From contig NC_088864.1 in the NCBI RefSeq assembly GCF_032884065.1, forward strand, positions 22,868,994 through 22,932,993: a stretch of 64,000 nt of DNA. The letters run 5' to 3'. Positions 35,856 to 47,229 of this stretch are shown in pieces. The first letter of the stretch is position 1, and the number at the start of each line of letters is the position of its first letter. Position numbers and translations under genes: made by a program. A model generated the notes under the pieces. It searched no databases and had not been told where the DNA came from. It saw nothing but the letters and a program-made list of their open reading frames with translations. This DNA comes from Artemia franciscana. Lineage: Eukaryota; Arthropoda; Branchiopoda; Anostraca; Artemiidae.

Positions 35856-36464
35856 TTTTGCAGCTAATGAATTTTACACCTGCCCCTATACACACTAATC
35901 CAGGGAATACATTTGCACATTAAGAGTCTGGGAGGTTAAGTTTAAAATTACCTCTCATTTTCATCAGAAATAAACTTTACCCAGCCTCCACTAATTTGCA
36001 ATTGTATACAGTGAATTGGTATATAGAGGGTGGGTGTAAAATTCATTTTAAGCAGAAGTGATTAGACAACAAGCTAGTAAAATTATAGTTGGCTAGCCAA
36101 CTAGTTTACTGTCTTAGAAAGAGGTTCCATTAGAAAAATGAATCAGTCAGTAAATAATCCAGGGCCAAGAGCACATCTGGGCAGGTTCTATACCAAGCTT
36201 CTATGTTAACCCTTTCTGATTTCTAGGGTACTTTTTAGAAATTTGCCTCTTAGCAGGTCTACCTAGCCTATTCAAATTTTGATATAGGCCTAACATATTT
36301 TACCTTAATTTTCAGTTAGTTAGTTTCTTTTTCTCCAGCTTAGTTCTGAAAATGCTTTTCTTTTTATTTGAGCAAAATTTTAAGCCATATCAAATGTTTT
36401 TTTTTTCAAAATTTAGGAAACATATTTGCATAGGCCTTTTAAAAACTTTAGTAAATATGACTAT

Positions 36465-37196
36465 TATTGACTTACCAATAAAGTGAACATACCACTTGAT
36501 GCCTTTTTTTGGTCAATGTTGGTATTACCTGAACAATTTTTTGGGTCATGAAACTACTGTTAATAGATGCATTTAGACTTTTTGAACATCTTTTCTCTCT
36601 TACAAAACTACCACAAACCTAACCAAACAAAAATTCTCTCTAAAAGCAACAGAGCAATTTTTAGTCTTAAAGACTTCAAATTTACGGAAATGATTGCAAT
36701 TCTAATTGTATAAATACAAGAATATTTGGGCCAGAGTAACTCCAGAACAGTGAATTTGCATTAATTTTGGCAAGAGAGAAAAGATGTCCAAAAAGTCAAA
36801 ATGCATTCATTAACAATAGTTTTATGACCCAAAAAATTGTTCCAGTAATAACAACATTGACCCTTTTTCATGCTCTTTATAAGTATATAATAATTACTTC
36901 AATCACAAATTTAAATTTAAACACTTTTTGACATAATGTAACCTAACCTCATTATAAATAATTTTGGCTTTGAGAAAATATAGCCTAGTATTATTTTGTC
37001 AAAATGACCAAGAAAAGTAGTATTATTTTGTCAGAAAATGACCTATAATTCATAGGCTACTTTAATTGAAAATTCGTCATTTTTAAGAGCTCTAAGAGTA
37101 CTTAAATATGAATTTTGCAATATAAGTGATTATTTAATTCATAAAGAGCATAAAGAAAGTATTTGTGTGGTATGTTCACTTTACTGGAAGTCAATA
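36465..37196 (+). mobile_element. MITE with about 30-bp terminal inverted repeats
   Basis: The ends are inverted copies: TATTGACTTACCAATAAAG at the left and, read on the minus strand, TATTGACTTCCAGTAAAG at the right. Both continue TGAACATACCAC. No protein is encoded. Related partial copies lie at 931-1005, 11764-11996 and 35795-35855. A palindromic segment (36503-36866) appears to be inserted in it, since the family sequence resumes at ATGCTCTTTATAA after that block. Confidence 0.7.
36503..36866. repeat. Palindromic element inside the MITE
   Basis: Arms 36503-36601 and 36772-36866 pair well. ATTTTTTGGGTCATGAAACT faces TTTTATGACCCAAAAAAT, and CATCTTTTCTCTCTT faces AAGAGAGAAAAGATG. The loop is about 170 bp. 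Confidence 0.75.
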
Positions 37197-37379
37197 ACAT
37201 GGACAGTCATATATTTACCAAAACCTTAGAAACTGGGATTAATTGGGAAAATATCAATTGAAAGCCCAGTTGTGAAGCTGAAAATAATTGAAATTTATTG
37301 ACAATATAAGCAGATGTTATGCTACCAACATGTTAAGCAGAAAATCTGCTTTAAAAGGTTTCATTTTTGGGTAAAATTC

Positions 37380-37967
37380 TAGTTAATTGACTTCTTGCTA
37401 TCTCAGAAAAGGTTTAGATTAGGAAAATGAAACTTTCAGAGATGAATCTACAGACTAAAGTATGTCCCAGGAAGGTATTTTGAAGCAACTATCTCCACTC
37501 CTCCCTCTAGAGGGCCCTGACCTTTAAAAATATGTATTATAAAAGTGAAACCTTTCAATATAGATGTTCTGCTTAATTGAAGTACAACAAAATAGTTTTC
37601 AGCTTCAACTTTGCTTAATTCTATTTTATATGGTTTTAAAGATATGCAAATACATTTCCTAAATCTTGAAAAAACACTGGTATGGCTCAAAATTCTACTC
37701 ATAACAGGAATAGCATTTACAGAACTAAAGGCAGAGAAAAAGCAACTAGTAACTAAAAATTACAGTAAAATGTTGTTTTGTCAAAATTTCAATAGGTATA
37801 GACCTGTCATGTAGGCAAATTTCAGGGCCCTCTAGAGGAAGAAAGAATGGAGGTGGGTACTTCAAAATACCTTCCTGGTACATACTTTAGCCTGTAGACT
37901 CACTCTGGAAGTTTAATTTTTTTAACCTAAATCATTTCTGGGTTAGCAAGAATTCAATTAACTAGAA
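37380..37967. repeat. Inverted repeat with about 145-bp arms
   Basis: Arms at about 37380-37525 and 37820-37967 are reverse complements of each other. They share GGGCCCTCTAGAGG, CTTCAAAATACCTTCCTGG and CATACTTTAG. The right arm is followed by related tandem units (37967-38256). Confidence 0.75.
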
Positions 37968-38256
37968 TTTTACCCATTTTTGAAATACAGAATTTTGAGG
38001 TCCCTCACAAGGACAAGATGAGGTAGGTACTTCAAAATACCTTTAGGAACAAATCTTAGCCTGTAGACCCATCCCTAAATGTTTATTTTCCTAAGCTAAC
38101 AGTTTTCCAAGATTTTACCCATTTTTGAAATACAGAATTTTGAGGTCCCTCACAAGGACAAGATGAGGTAGGTACTTCAAAATACCTTTCGGAACAAATC
38201 TTAGCCTGTACACCCATCCCTAAATGTTTATTTTCCTAAGCTAACAGTTTTCCAAG
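37967..38256 (+). repeat. 145-bp tandem repeat, two units
   Basis: Units begin at 37967 and 38112 (ATTTTACCCATTTTTGAAAT) and are almost identical. Each contains GGTACTTCAAAATACCTTT and AGCCTGTA, so they are diverged relatives of the arms at 37380-37967. Confidence 0.85.
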
Positions 38257-38395
38257 ATAGTGAAAAAACGCTAAACTAAAATTTTTCCTACTAGCCTAGC
38301 CAAGAAATCCAGCTTTCGTAAGAGCCCAGGCTTCAATCTTAACAAAAGCCTTTTCATTTCCTGAAAATTCTAATTTTAGCAGCAATTGTACTCAC

Positions 38396-38459
38396 TTTGG
38401 TAGTTGATTAAGTCTTTCTCCTGGTCTACTCAATATCTTTACTCTTCGAGTTCTATACT
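38396..38459 (-). other. Predicted leader exon of Hsp90 A
   Basis: A 64-nt non-coding exon is inferred from an arthropod-type initiator TCAGT (A at 38459) and a strong donor (AAA/GTGAGT) at its end. Transcript data are not available in the window. Confidence 0.5.
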
Positions 38460-38485
38460 GAAACTAAAGCAAGAAAACACGATGG

Positions 38486-38493
38486 CTAAATAA
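38486..38493 (-). promoter_or_regulatory. TATA-like element of Hsp90 A
   Basis: TTATTTAG on the minus strand, 27-34 bp upstream of the predicted start site, is the right spacing for a weak TATA box. Confidence 0.4.
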
Positions 38494-38510
38494 CACAAAC
38501 CGGCAATTCT

Positions 38511-38528
38511 TTCTAGAACATTCTGGAA
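38511..38528 (-). promoter_or_regulatory. Heat-shock element, four perfect modules
   Basis: TTCTAGAACATTCTGGAA contains four alternating TTC/GAA modules in strict 5-bp phase, the optimal binding site for an HSF trimer. It lies about 52-69 bp upstream of the predicted start site, a standard position for a heat-inducible promoter. Confidence 0.85.
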
Positions 38529-38607
38529 AGCTCTATTTCGAAATATCAGTATTCCGGTTATTGGAAAAAAGACATCTATATTAATTATAAATAGATGTCA
38601 AGAAAGC

Positions 38608-38620
38608 GAATTTTCTAGAA
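38608..38620 (-). promoter_or_regulatory. Second heat-shock element, three modules
   Basis: GAATTTTCTAGAA holds three in-phase modules (GAA, TTC, GAA) and a fourth TTC out of phase at 38621. It lies about 80 bp upstream of the first element, suggesting cooperative HSF binding. Confidence 0.7.
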
Positions 38621-38639
38621 TTCCATTTTGCTTTTCAAT

Positions 38640-41600
38640 TATCCACAATTAAAATTGACTTCAGTCCCCATGGTAACCTGCTTAAAATTTGCACATAATT
38701 AAGGAGAGTAATGTTCATTGAAAGGAGGCATTGTCCCCTGCCTAAGATTTTTTCCCCACCAGGCCTTGAATTTTTTTTTTTGTATTTTCATTGAAAATGT
38801 CTTTTCTGTAATTTCATTGAAAAAATTGCCACTTCCCCTTAGATCAGAGGTTCTCGGATTTTTTTTATTATCGTAGACCACTTCCAAAATTTTGCTGGTT
38901 CCCGTTTACTTCATGCATTAAGTTTGTACCATGTTCCCAAAACTTGACAAAAATTGTGAAGACTAGGTCTAACTAAGGAAATTTTTATTATGGCTGAGTT
39001 CCAACGACAAATTAGCACTTTTCTTTAAAGAAATGAGAATTGATTGGTTCATTAAATAGTTGATTTGTCTGTGAATGAGGTCAAAGAAATGAAGTTGGTC
39101 AGTCAAAAAAAAGACTCGTTCAACTTTTATTTTTTAAACATCTACTCAAAGTACAGGAAACAAATCAATTTTCACTTATCTTATTTCGAAAACTCCTCAT
39201 TCGGAGTGGTAAAAATAAAAAGAAAAATAGTATATTTTCTTGTGTTATCTGGATTTAAACAGGTTAATTATTACACTATTAATTATTATTGTTTTCATAT
39301 AATATTTTAATATTTTAACAGTCGAAATATATTTAAAAGTAAACATCAGTAAGGTTATGTAATGTCTTCAATGACAAACACAAAAAAAAATCGCAATTTT
39401 GACGGTAGAGATGTACTTGATGGATGACAGCAAATTGTCAAGATTATGCTTTTGTTAGAAATAACCGCAAACATCCCCGTTCTGTGTTATTCAATATGCT
39501 TCTCTCTTTATTAAGAGGATTGTAACGAAATTAAAACTTTTTTACGCAAGATATGACGAGGGAAAAGCTATCAAAAGCTTCATCATAGCTCCTCACAGTC
39601 CAAGAAATTTTTAGGGTAATTCTGCCCGCATCCAAAACATTTGATGCCCTCTCTAAAATTATAGCTTCACTTCCTTATTAGTGCTAAGCCCGAATAGCTC
39701 CTCTTGTAGTATCACATCTTCCACTTCCGTTTCATAAATTGGATTTATGATCCATGGTGGTATTTCCATCCTCAGAATGTCTTCTAATTTGATTTTGAAG
39801 TTATCGTGCAGGGCAATTTAATGCTTAACACATGTCTGAATATCCTTATCAAGGTATTCTACCTATGACAAGTTTGAAAATCGGAAAAGTTTGCGCTAAC
39901 CATTTCCTTTCATGAATTTTAATTTTTTGGGAAAAGCTGAAATTGTATTTTTTTTTTGTATGTTAATTGAAGCTATCACTTATTATTGAGAATCCGGTGC
40001 CCCCGGAAAATTTCCTTCCAGAAAATTCCCTACCGTGGGAAATTCCACTTCCCCGCGGAAAATCCCCCCAGACGGAAATTAAGAAATATGTCTCCAGGTT
40101 TCCTTCTATTGCCAGTACACTCTAAGGGACACCAAGGCTGCGACTTCACATTACTTTTTCTGAATTTCCTGATCCTCCAACTCACCTTTTGTTAATTTTG
40201 CTCAATTTCCATCTTCCAGTCCTATCATCTCCCGTTCATTCCAAAAACATAATAACCGCAACTATTTAAAATTATCCTAAGTGAAAACAATCCTCAATCT
40301 ATTAAATTTCCCTCTGAGCCCTAAAAGTTTCCTGGAATGTCCTAGATACATTCTTTCTATTTTTCCCTTTTCAAAGCCCCAAACTTTCCCTTCATAAATC
40401 GCAGCTGGCCTACTTTTACATAAGAAATTATCTTGCGTAACTTAATAACTGCTGGTCCCAGATGCCCAAGGGGGCTCTTCAATATCACCTGTACAGCCTT
40501 CTGACCTTTCCTACTCGCAATTTCCACCTGGTCACTCCACCTCTCTGGATTTGTAAACTTACATTCCTAATAAATAAAATTCTTAATAACTTTCATCCCT
40601 TTTTCTTTAAAATAAAACTTTCGTTTTTAAATTTTTATCTCTTTCTTCTTTACCAAAACCTGATATAACTGATTTATAATTATTTAAAACTTATTTTTTT
40701 ACTTCCCAAATAACTATCCAAAACCTATAGCATCTTTTGCAAATCCAGAGCCGATTTCGCATGTGTGTGTATACTGGCTTTGCTCAATACATTACTGGCA
40801 ATTCGTCGAGTTTCAGCCCGTCAGAAATGTTAGTCTAGTAGTATATCATGAGAGTAGTAATCCTTACGCTGATTTTCCATTATTGAACGCAAATCTGTCA
40901 TAAGTTAAATCAGACTACTGAAACTTGTTACTGATGTGGTTGTAATTATCGGACAAGGCTGGGAACATCAACTTGAAAACACATATTCGGCTTTACCTCT
41001 GACATGAGTTTTAAAGGATCTAGGTTTTTTTCTCGCAAACAGCTTGGTTGCTATAGAAGGGTTTTCATAGCAATTGTCTATTTTTTCTTAAAAGACTTTC
41101 GTATGCTGGCTCCAGGAAAGAGGTTATTGTGGATTCCATCATCCAGGCTATTCACTTGTACTATTCTGTGGACACCAACGAAATCCTTTGCATAAAACGA
41201 TTTCCGTTCATCCTATTAGCCAGCTTTAGAATTAAGAGTAGACTTCGAATAGTGAAGTGGTAGACGTCTGGGGCGCTGCTTAATTCAGAGCTCGTCATTT
41301 GCTATCAACCCAAATTTTAATCCTAGTGCTTTTGATACCCTAGTCTGAGGCGTGCTTCTCTGTCTGAGGCTAATCTTGTAGGATAGTATCTAAGATACTA
41401 GGTGTTGCCTAGAGTTTTTGTTTGCAGTAGTCAGATTGTTTTGTTCCTCCTGCAAATTTTCTATAAGAACCTTTCCTTTAAACATGACTTGGAGCATGGA
41501 AATGAGGGAAACAACAAAATCAGATCAATTAGTATAGTAATTCAAAGTTTTAGCCCTTTAATTTATTATTTAGTCCTTTGTCTGTTCCATTAGCTACTCA

Positions 41601-42020
41601 AGAACTTCAATAGTGGGATCAAAATAGGTCCAAAATGTTGTCAAGGTCTTAGACCTGGATACACTTCCTAGCCAAGGCCTATTCACGAAAGGGGCTAGGG
41701 GGTTAGACCCCTCACCCCCAAAACTGTTTGTACAACTCTTAAAAACATAAAAAATGCATAAAACCACATTTTTGATGAGTCTTTCCCTTTGTTCCCTTTG
41801 ACATCTTTTCCCTTTGCTTATTCAACTAGTACTATAGGTAGGAGCCTTTCCCGGATGATGCTTTTGCAAACAACAAATCTGATAGGGATATTTTCTTGTC
41901 TTTCTTCGTTTACGCAGTCCCTGAGTACCACCTGTTATTATTGGATGCACATCTGTGGTGTTTAGAATGGTTACAATTACGCACTTAGTCTTGTTACTTA
42001 TTTTAAATCAAGGAGTGGGT
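38640..42020. other. No gene recognised
   Basis: Upstream of Hsp90 A. AT-rich, with C-rich patches near 40000-40080 (TTTCC/GGAAA-type words). The stretch 41696-41800 repeats the family at 16890-17065 (GGGGTTAGACCCC, then CATTTTTGATG). No coding or RNA gene is supported. Confidence 0.5.
41696..41800 (+). repeat. Interspersed repeat, second copy
   Basis: GGGGGTTAGACCCCTCACCC, then TGTTTGTA, CTTAAAAAC, ATAAA and CATTTTTGATG are in the same order as at 16890-17065. Confidence 0.5.
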
Positions 42021-42104
42021 TCAATAGAATATCATTGATATAGGTTACTGAGTTCTTTTCTATCAATGGAATATCATTGATATAGGTTACTGAGTTCTTT
42101 TCTA
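42021..42104 (+). repeat. 42-bp perfect-length tandem duplication
   Basis: Two units, 42021-42062 and 42063-42104, differ at one base (AATAGAAT versus AATGGAAT). No known element is recognised. Confidence 0.9.
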
Positions 42105-43595
42105 TTTTTCGTTCATGTTGAATAAAAGTAGGTTACAACGGGTAGTGAATTTTAAAATTTGCGAAAGTTTCCACCATGGTCACCAGCCGTGCCAAATGGG
42201 GTATCTCCTGACCCACTGTTTTTACTAAGTTCAATAGGACCTTAACCTCGTTGATGTTCAATTTCCCTTACTTGATCCATTTTCAAGGGGTCGGTGCGTT
42301 CAATGACACTTATTCAATATCAAGCCTGAGTTTGTTGTAAACAGTCTGTTAACAAACGAGGAAAGCTTCAAAAATGTTCGCTTTACTTGCTTGGGTCAAC
42401 AGCCCTCTGGCTCGTCACTGTTTTCTAATGATGTAGTTCAACTTTTGCCTCGCGCATCTTTTATCTTTCCACGCTTTTGTACAGAAGCAAACAGAATGCA
42501 TTGAAAGCACCAGAGTCAGTCTCTGATTTTGGATCAGAAGGAAGGCACTGGTCCTCTTTCTAGGTATATGCCTGATTCACAGCTAAATCGTACGTCAATA
42601 GATGATTAGACAATACGATCCTTTTTCTTGTTTTATATTGTGGTTTTTAACTGAGATCATCTTAGTACCAAGATGACGTGAAGATTACAACATCATTAAG
42701 TTATATTGAGAGTGGTATTTCTAGTTTAAAGGAAATGAACCCAACCCCCCAAAAAAAACATAAATTTGACTTTTTGTGTGAAATCTAAGAATTATAGGAA
42801 CAATTTTAAGATTGAGATCACTTTGCTAGCTTGAAAGGAATTATATAGGCCATGTAAAAAGCAGATCCACCTTTCGTTGGATAATGAACAATTTAAGTGT
42901 CAATATTATCATGATTTTTGCTGAAATGAAGAAATCATGTAATCTAAATAGGAATTGATACGGCGAATTGGTTACCAGGACCTACTTGGTTTCTAAAATC
43001 CATTTCAGCTTGGCTTTGTTTTGATAGAAAGTACTTTTGTCATATATTGATCTTATTGAATGTGCTGTAACTGGTGCACGCCAACCACTATTGGTGTGGT
43101 TTGCTTCCAATAGTGATACCAATGCTATAGTTCTAAAATACGACTTTTTTTTAGTCGCAAATCGCGCTGTTTACATTCCTGTTTTTTTAATCACACGAAC
43201 GCCAGAATCATCCAAATAAAAGATATCGCCTTTATGCAATGTAACATCATAATGCGCTAAAAAATTAGACAGTGTATGTCATTTCTATTCTTCAATTTTG
43301 CTTTTCTTCATTTTCTTGAAAAGTTTTTACCTGGAAAAGTTTCAAAAAGTATTTACAAAACTAACTAATCTTTTACGTTTTTACTGTTTAAAAGACATTT
43401 TTAAAACATAATAAGGAGCACGTTCTACTCACATTGGCGTCAATTAGGGGGAAAGGGAGAGATACAGGGCTTTCACCCCCTGAATTTTTGCCTCTCTCCC
43501 CTAGATTTTGAAAAATACATCTAGCCTCCCTCTATATTTGTGTGATTTAACACCACTGTCTACTGAGATCCATGGGCTGAGTTATTTCAATGAGC
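42105..43595. other. No gene recognised
   Basis: Non-coding AT-rich sequence. Short frames only, no domain. Confidence 0.45.
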
Positions 43596-43606
43596 ATATA
43601 TATATA

Positions 43607-43700
<94 letters not shown>
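43596..43700. repeat. (TA)n microsatellite, about 100 bp
   Basis: A nearly pure TA tract with one GC interruption (ATATGCATAT at about 43607). The Ile/Tyr-rich open frames seen on both strands here are artefacts of it. Confidence 0.95.
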
Positions 43701-43703
<3 letters not shown>

Positions 43704-45200
43704 TCTAGCGCGTCGTCCCTCACTTGCATCAAAGATTCGTCTAATCAAACAGTTCGTGGTAACGAACTGTAGTAAGGAGCGACCCGGCTCAATAGTAACC
43801 GAAACTCTAAAAAATGAAATTTTGATACCAATAGTTACATTAAAAGAATTGCATTTTAATGCTGATTTAAAATATATAGGTTTCATCGAGATCAGTTATA
43901 CCCATCAAAAGTTACGAGCCTGAGAAAATTTGCCTCATTTTAGAAAATAGGGGGAAACACCCCCTAAAAGTCATACAATGACTTTGTATGACTTTGTATT
44001 ACTTAACGAAAATCACACCATCAGATTCAGCGTATCAGAGAACCTTATTGTAGAAGTTTCAAGCGACTATCTACAAAAATGTGGAATTTCGCATTTTTTG
44101 CCAGAAGACAAATCACGGATGCGTGTTTATTATTTTTTTTCCAGGGGTGATCATATCGACTGAGTGGTCCCAGAATGTCGCGAGACGGCTCATTCTAACG
44201 GAAATTAAAAGTTCTAGTGCCCTTTTTAAGTGACCAAAAATTGGAGGGCACCCAGGCCCCCTCCCACGCTTATTTTCCCCAAAAGTCACCGGATCAAAAT
44301 TCTCAGATAGCCATTTTATTCACCATAGTCGAAAAACCTAATAACTATGTCTTTAGGGACGACTTACTCCCCGGCAGTCCCCGTGGGAGGGGCTGCAATT
44401 TACAAACTTTCACCTGTGTTTACATATAGTAATGGTTACTGGGAAGTGTACAGACGTTTCCAGAAGGATTTTATTGGTTTGGGGGGAAGAGTTGGGGGGG
44501 GGGGGGGGTTACGTGGGAGGATACTTCCATGGAGGAACTTCTCAGGGGGAAGAGAATTTCAATTAAGGGGGCGCATTTCCATTAATTGATTTTCTAGCAT
44601 TATTTGAAAAAATAATGAAAAAATAAATATGCAAAGTTTTTTCTACTGAAAGTAAGGAGCAGCATTAAAATTTAAAACGAACAAAAATTATTATGCATAT
44701 GAGGGGTTTACCTCCTCGTTATACTTCACTGTTTACGCTTATTTTTAGTAATTTCAACTATTTATTCTACGGCCTTTGTGATTCAGAGGTCATTCCTAAG
44801 GAATTGGGACATTTAAGCTTTAGTGTAAAGAGCGAGGTATCGACGAGGGTTGAACCCCCTCATATACGCAGTAAAAACTTACGAATATAGAAGTTCGTTA
44901 CCTAAGTTAATTCGTAAGTTACGTATAATTTTTACAAATGAAAACGTTTGTTTTTCTCAACTCCTTTTTTCTCAAAATCTTCCGATTAATTGCCATTAAT
45001 TAATATGCAAATTTTGTTTCAATTATTTATGTAAGGAGAGCCAAGATTAAAACATGCATTAATTCAAAAACGTCCAGAAATTAAATAAAAAAAAGTTTTT
45101 TTTTAATGAAAGCAAGGAGCAACATTAAAACTTAAAACGACCAAAAATTACTCCGTATATGAAAGGGGCTTTTCCTCCTCAACGCCCCGCTCTTCACGCT
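43701..45200 (+). repeat. Long non-coding dispersed repeat
   Basis: Beginning near GTAACGAACTGTAGTAAGGA, this region is punctuated by GGGGGAAACACCCCCT, GTGGGAGGGGCTGC and a 14-G run (about 44495-44508). It includes two copies of the GAAAGYAAGGAGCARCATTA module (44648 and 45108). A third copy lies at 518. It has no coherent open frame. It looks like a high-copy non-autonomous element. From memory I associate this sequence with brine shrimp genomes, which is unverified. Confidence 0.55.
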
Positions 45201-45920
45201 AAAGTTTGACTCTTTTTATTAACTCTACTTAATCTTAAATCTACTCCAAGATTCTGTATCTATTCTAAGAATAATCTGCTATGATAAGCTGTCCAATTAC
45301 GAAAGATTAGGAACTTCGAGCGGATAGAAAAGCGGTTGGGGAAACCGAGTAAAAGCTAAGCTGATAACTTGATAATGTTTTTACGTAGATAAGTTGATTT
45401 CTCTGCTTGTGCTTTTCATCTGGAATCGATTAATAGTGACTTTAGCTTATACTATACAAAAATAGTCAAGATAGTTAAAAATTGCAGTAATTTTTTGAAG
45501 CTTTCAAGGAGTACCCTACTTAATCAGAAGCAGAGAGTGAGATTAAACTTCCAGTTTGCGTTGTTAGATTGTGATGATGGATTAAGACTGTGGTGAAGAG
45601 ACTGATGTCTTGGAATCTTCGGGTCAGATGCTTGACAGATGATTTTGACAACGAAGTTTTTATCTGTGAGTTTAACTAAATGCTATGCGGTTGAACTCTC
45701 TTCTGGGATGACCTAAATTTGAAGCCATTCGAGAGGGACCAAACGGGTATTTATTTCAGATCCATTATGACAAGCCTTAAATTATCTGCAAAGTGACAAA
45801 ATTATTATTTTATACTCTTTTGTCAGCTCTTTATGGTTAGGAGACCTAACTAAAGACTTCAGAATATTCACATTTTCAAGCTAGCAGCCCTGTTAATAGG
45901 GACCATTCTTGTCGGTTTGG
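45201..45920. other. No gene recognised
   Basis: No domain, RNA fold or repeat recognised. Confidence 0.4.
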
Positions 45921-45924
45921 ACAA

Positions 45925-46285
45925 ATGTCTCTTACATGTGTTTCAGTTACATTGGTAGCGAGAGTATTCACTGAGCTAATCATAGCTACTTGCTCACATC
46001 CCGGTTTCAAATTGTGCAAGTTAGGGTCAGAATCTCAAGGGCTAAAAGAACTAATAAGACACCATTATGAGCCTAGCAATGAAAAAAAGTGGCAACATGT
46101 TTGCTCCCGATAATGAGCTTGCTGAAGTAAAAAAAATCTTTTAAAGATGAGAGTATTCACGAAATATCGGAAAAGTTTTTAAGAGATATAATACCCTTAT
46201 GCCCTCATCTTCACCTATAGAATGCCTCTTTTCTATTGCAGGAGACGAAAAGAAACAAGGCAGAAGACGCCAGCTTTGAGTAGCT
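45925..46285 (+). mobile_element. hAT transposase C-terminal remnant
   Basis: Near 46198-46280 the plus strand reads MPSSSPIECLFSIAGDEKKQ then GRRRQL and a stop. This is the hAT dimerisation-domain signature (P-x-S-S-x-x-x-E-R-x-F-S-x-A-G). The preceding frames (ELIRHHYEPSNEKKWQHVC) are consistent in position but not diagnostic. It is a short dead fragment. Confidence 0.5.
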
Positions 46286-47229
46286 TTAACTTCTAAAATT
46301 AATTTTGTTGTTGAATTAATTCAACAAAATTCAACGTTGATTCTTCAATGGTCAAAAATATTCAAGTAATGGTTACTATTTCGAAAAAAAAAAAATGTAA
46401 AAATAGGCAGAATATTTAGAAATTGTCTAGACACAGTCCCAAAAACACCCAATCCCCTGCTTACATGCCTAGATCAACTACAAGCAAAAGCAAACACGTG
46501 TCGACAATGTTTCTGAAAAATTTTCATAGCCAGGTAAAATAACTGAGACAACTAACTTATAAATAGGCTGACAGCCAGAATAAATGAGAATACACTTAAA
46601 CAAAGTATGACTACAAAAGAATGATACAGCACCGCTAGAATAGAGATTCAATTTCTAAATGAGCCACTAACCCCCAACAGCAACAACTAAGAGAAAATTA
46701 ATTGTATGTGCAAGCCCCTTCTTAAACTGCCACTTCTATAGCTGCAAGCGCCATTTCTTAAAAGTAAGTTTTTTTTTCATCGTGACCGATTCGTAGATAA
46801 GATATCTGATTTTTGTTATCTGAGGGGATTCGAATTTTTGTAAATCACATAAAGAAAAATACGTTCAAACCAAATAGTCTACCAAAGAATTCCTTGCTAT
46901 GATAGACAAAGGTTTTTCCCTTAAGCGGTATTCACATGCAAGTCCAGCATGTCTTGAATGCCGAATCAGGTACGATTGGCTATGCGCTTGGTTAGAGAGA
47001 ATTTACAAAAAAAAAAAAAAATATGAAACAAAAATTCGCCACTAAGTCCTATTGCTTGTACGGTCATTTCAGCCATTATTAAGTGCAGACATTAGACATA
47101 GCGGCAAAAGAAACTTCCAGATAAGTAGGATTTGAATTCTAGAGTTGGACGCTAGGCTTTAGCTTGTTGCAGTACGACCTCGAATTTTTTACGTGCAAAG
47201 TTACTGCCTGTATATTAATATCGGAAAAG
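46286..47229. other. No gene recognised
   Basis: AT-rich. No coding or structural feature is supported beyond an A-run at 47009-47021. Confidence 0.4.

Larger units (their letters stand above)
34575..38395 (-). other. Predicted 5'-UTR intron of Hsp90 A, 3.8 kb
   Basis: The acceptor TTTTAG touches the ATG at 34574. The best donor is AAA/GTGAGT at 38396/38395. An intron in the leader, ending at or near the start codon, is known for Drosophila hsp83, the orthologue. It contains several repeats (36465-37196, 37380-37967, 37967-38256) and no other recognisable gene. Confidence 0.65.

Noticed and set aside
38664-38677. RFX-like X-box GTCCCCATGGTAAC upstream of Hsp90 A
   Set aside because: One half deviates from the consensus, and a single weak match is expected by chance.
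41250-41260. Perfect tRNA A-box word TAGTGAAGTGG
   Set aside because: No B box or cloverleaf could be found at the right distance, so neither a tRNA nor a SINE is supported.
42105-42360. Possible gypsy-like polyprotein words on the minus strand
   Set aside because: No protease, reverse transcriptase or integrase motif could be read; frames are closed.
43508-43923. Ile/Tyr repeat proteins
   Set aside because: Translations of the (TA)n tract.
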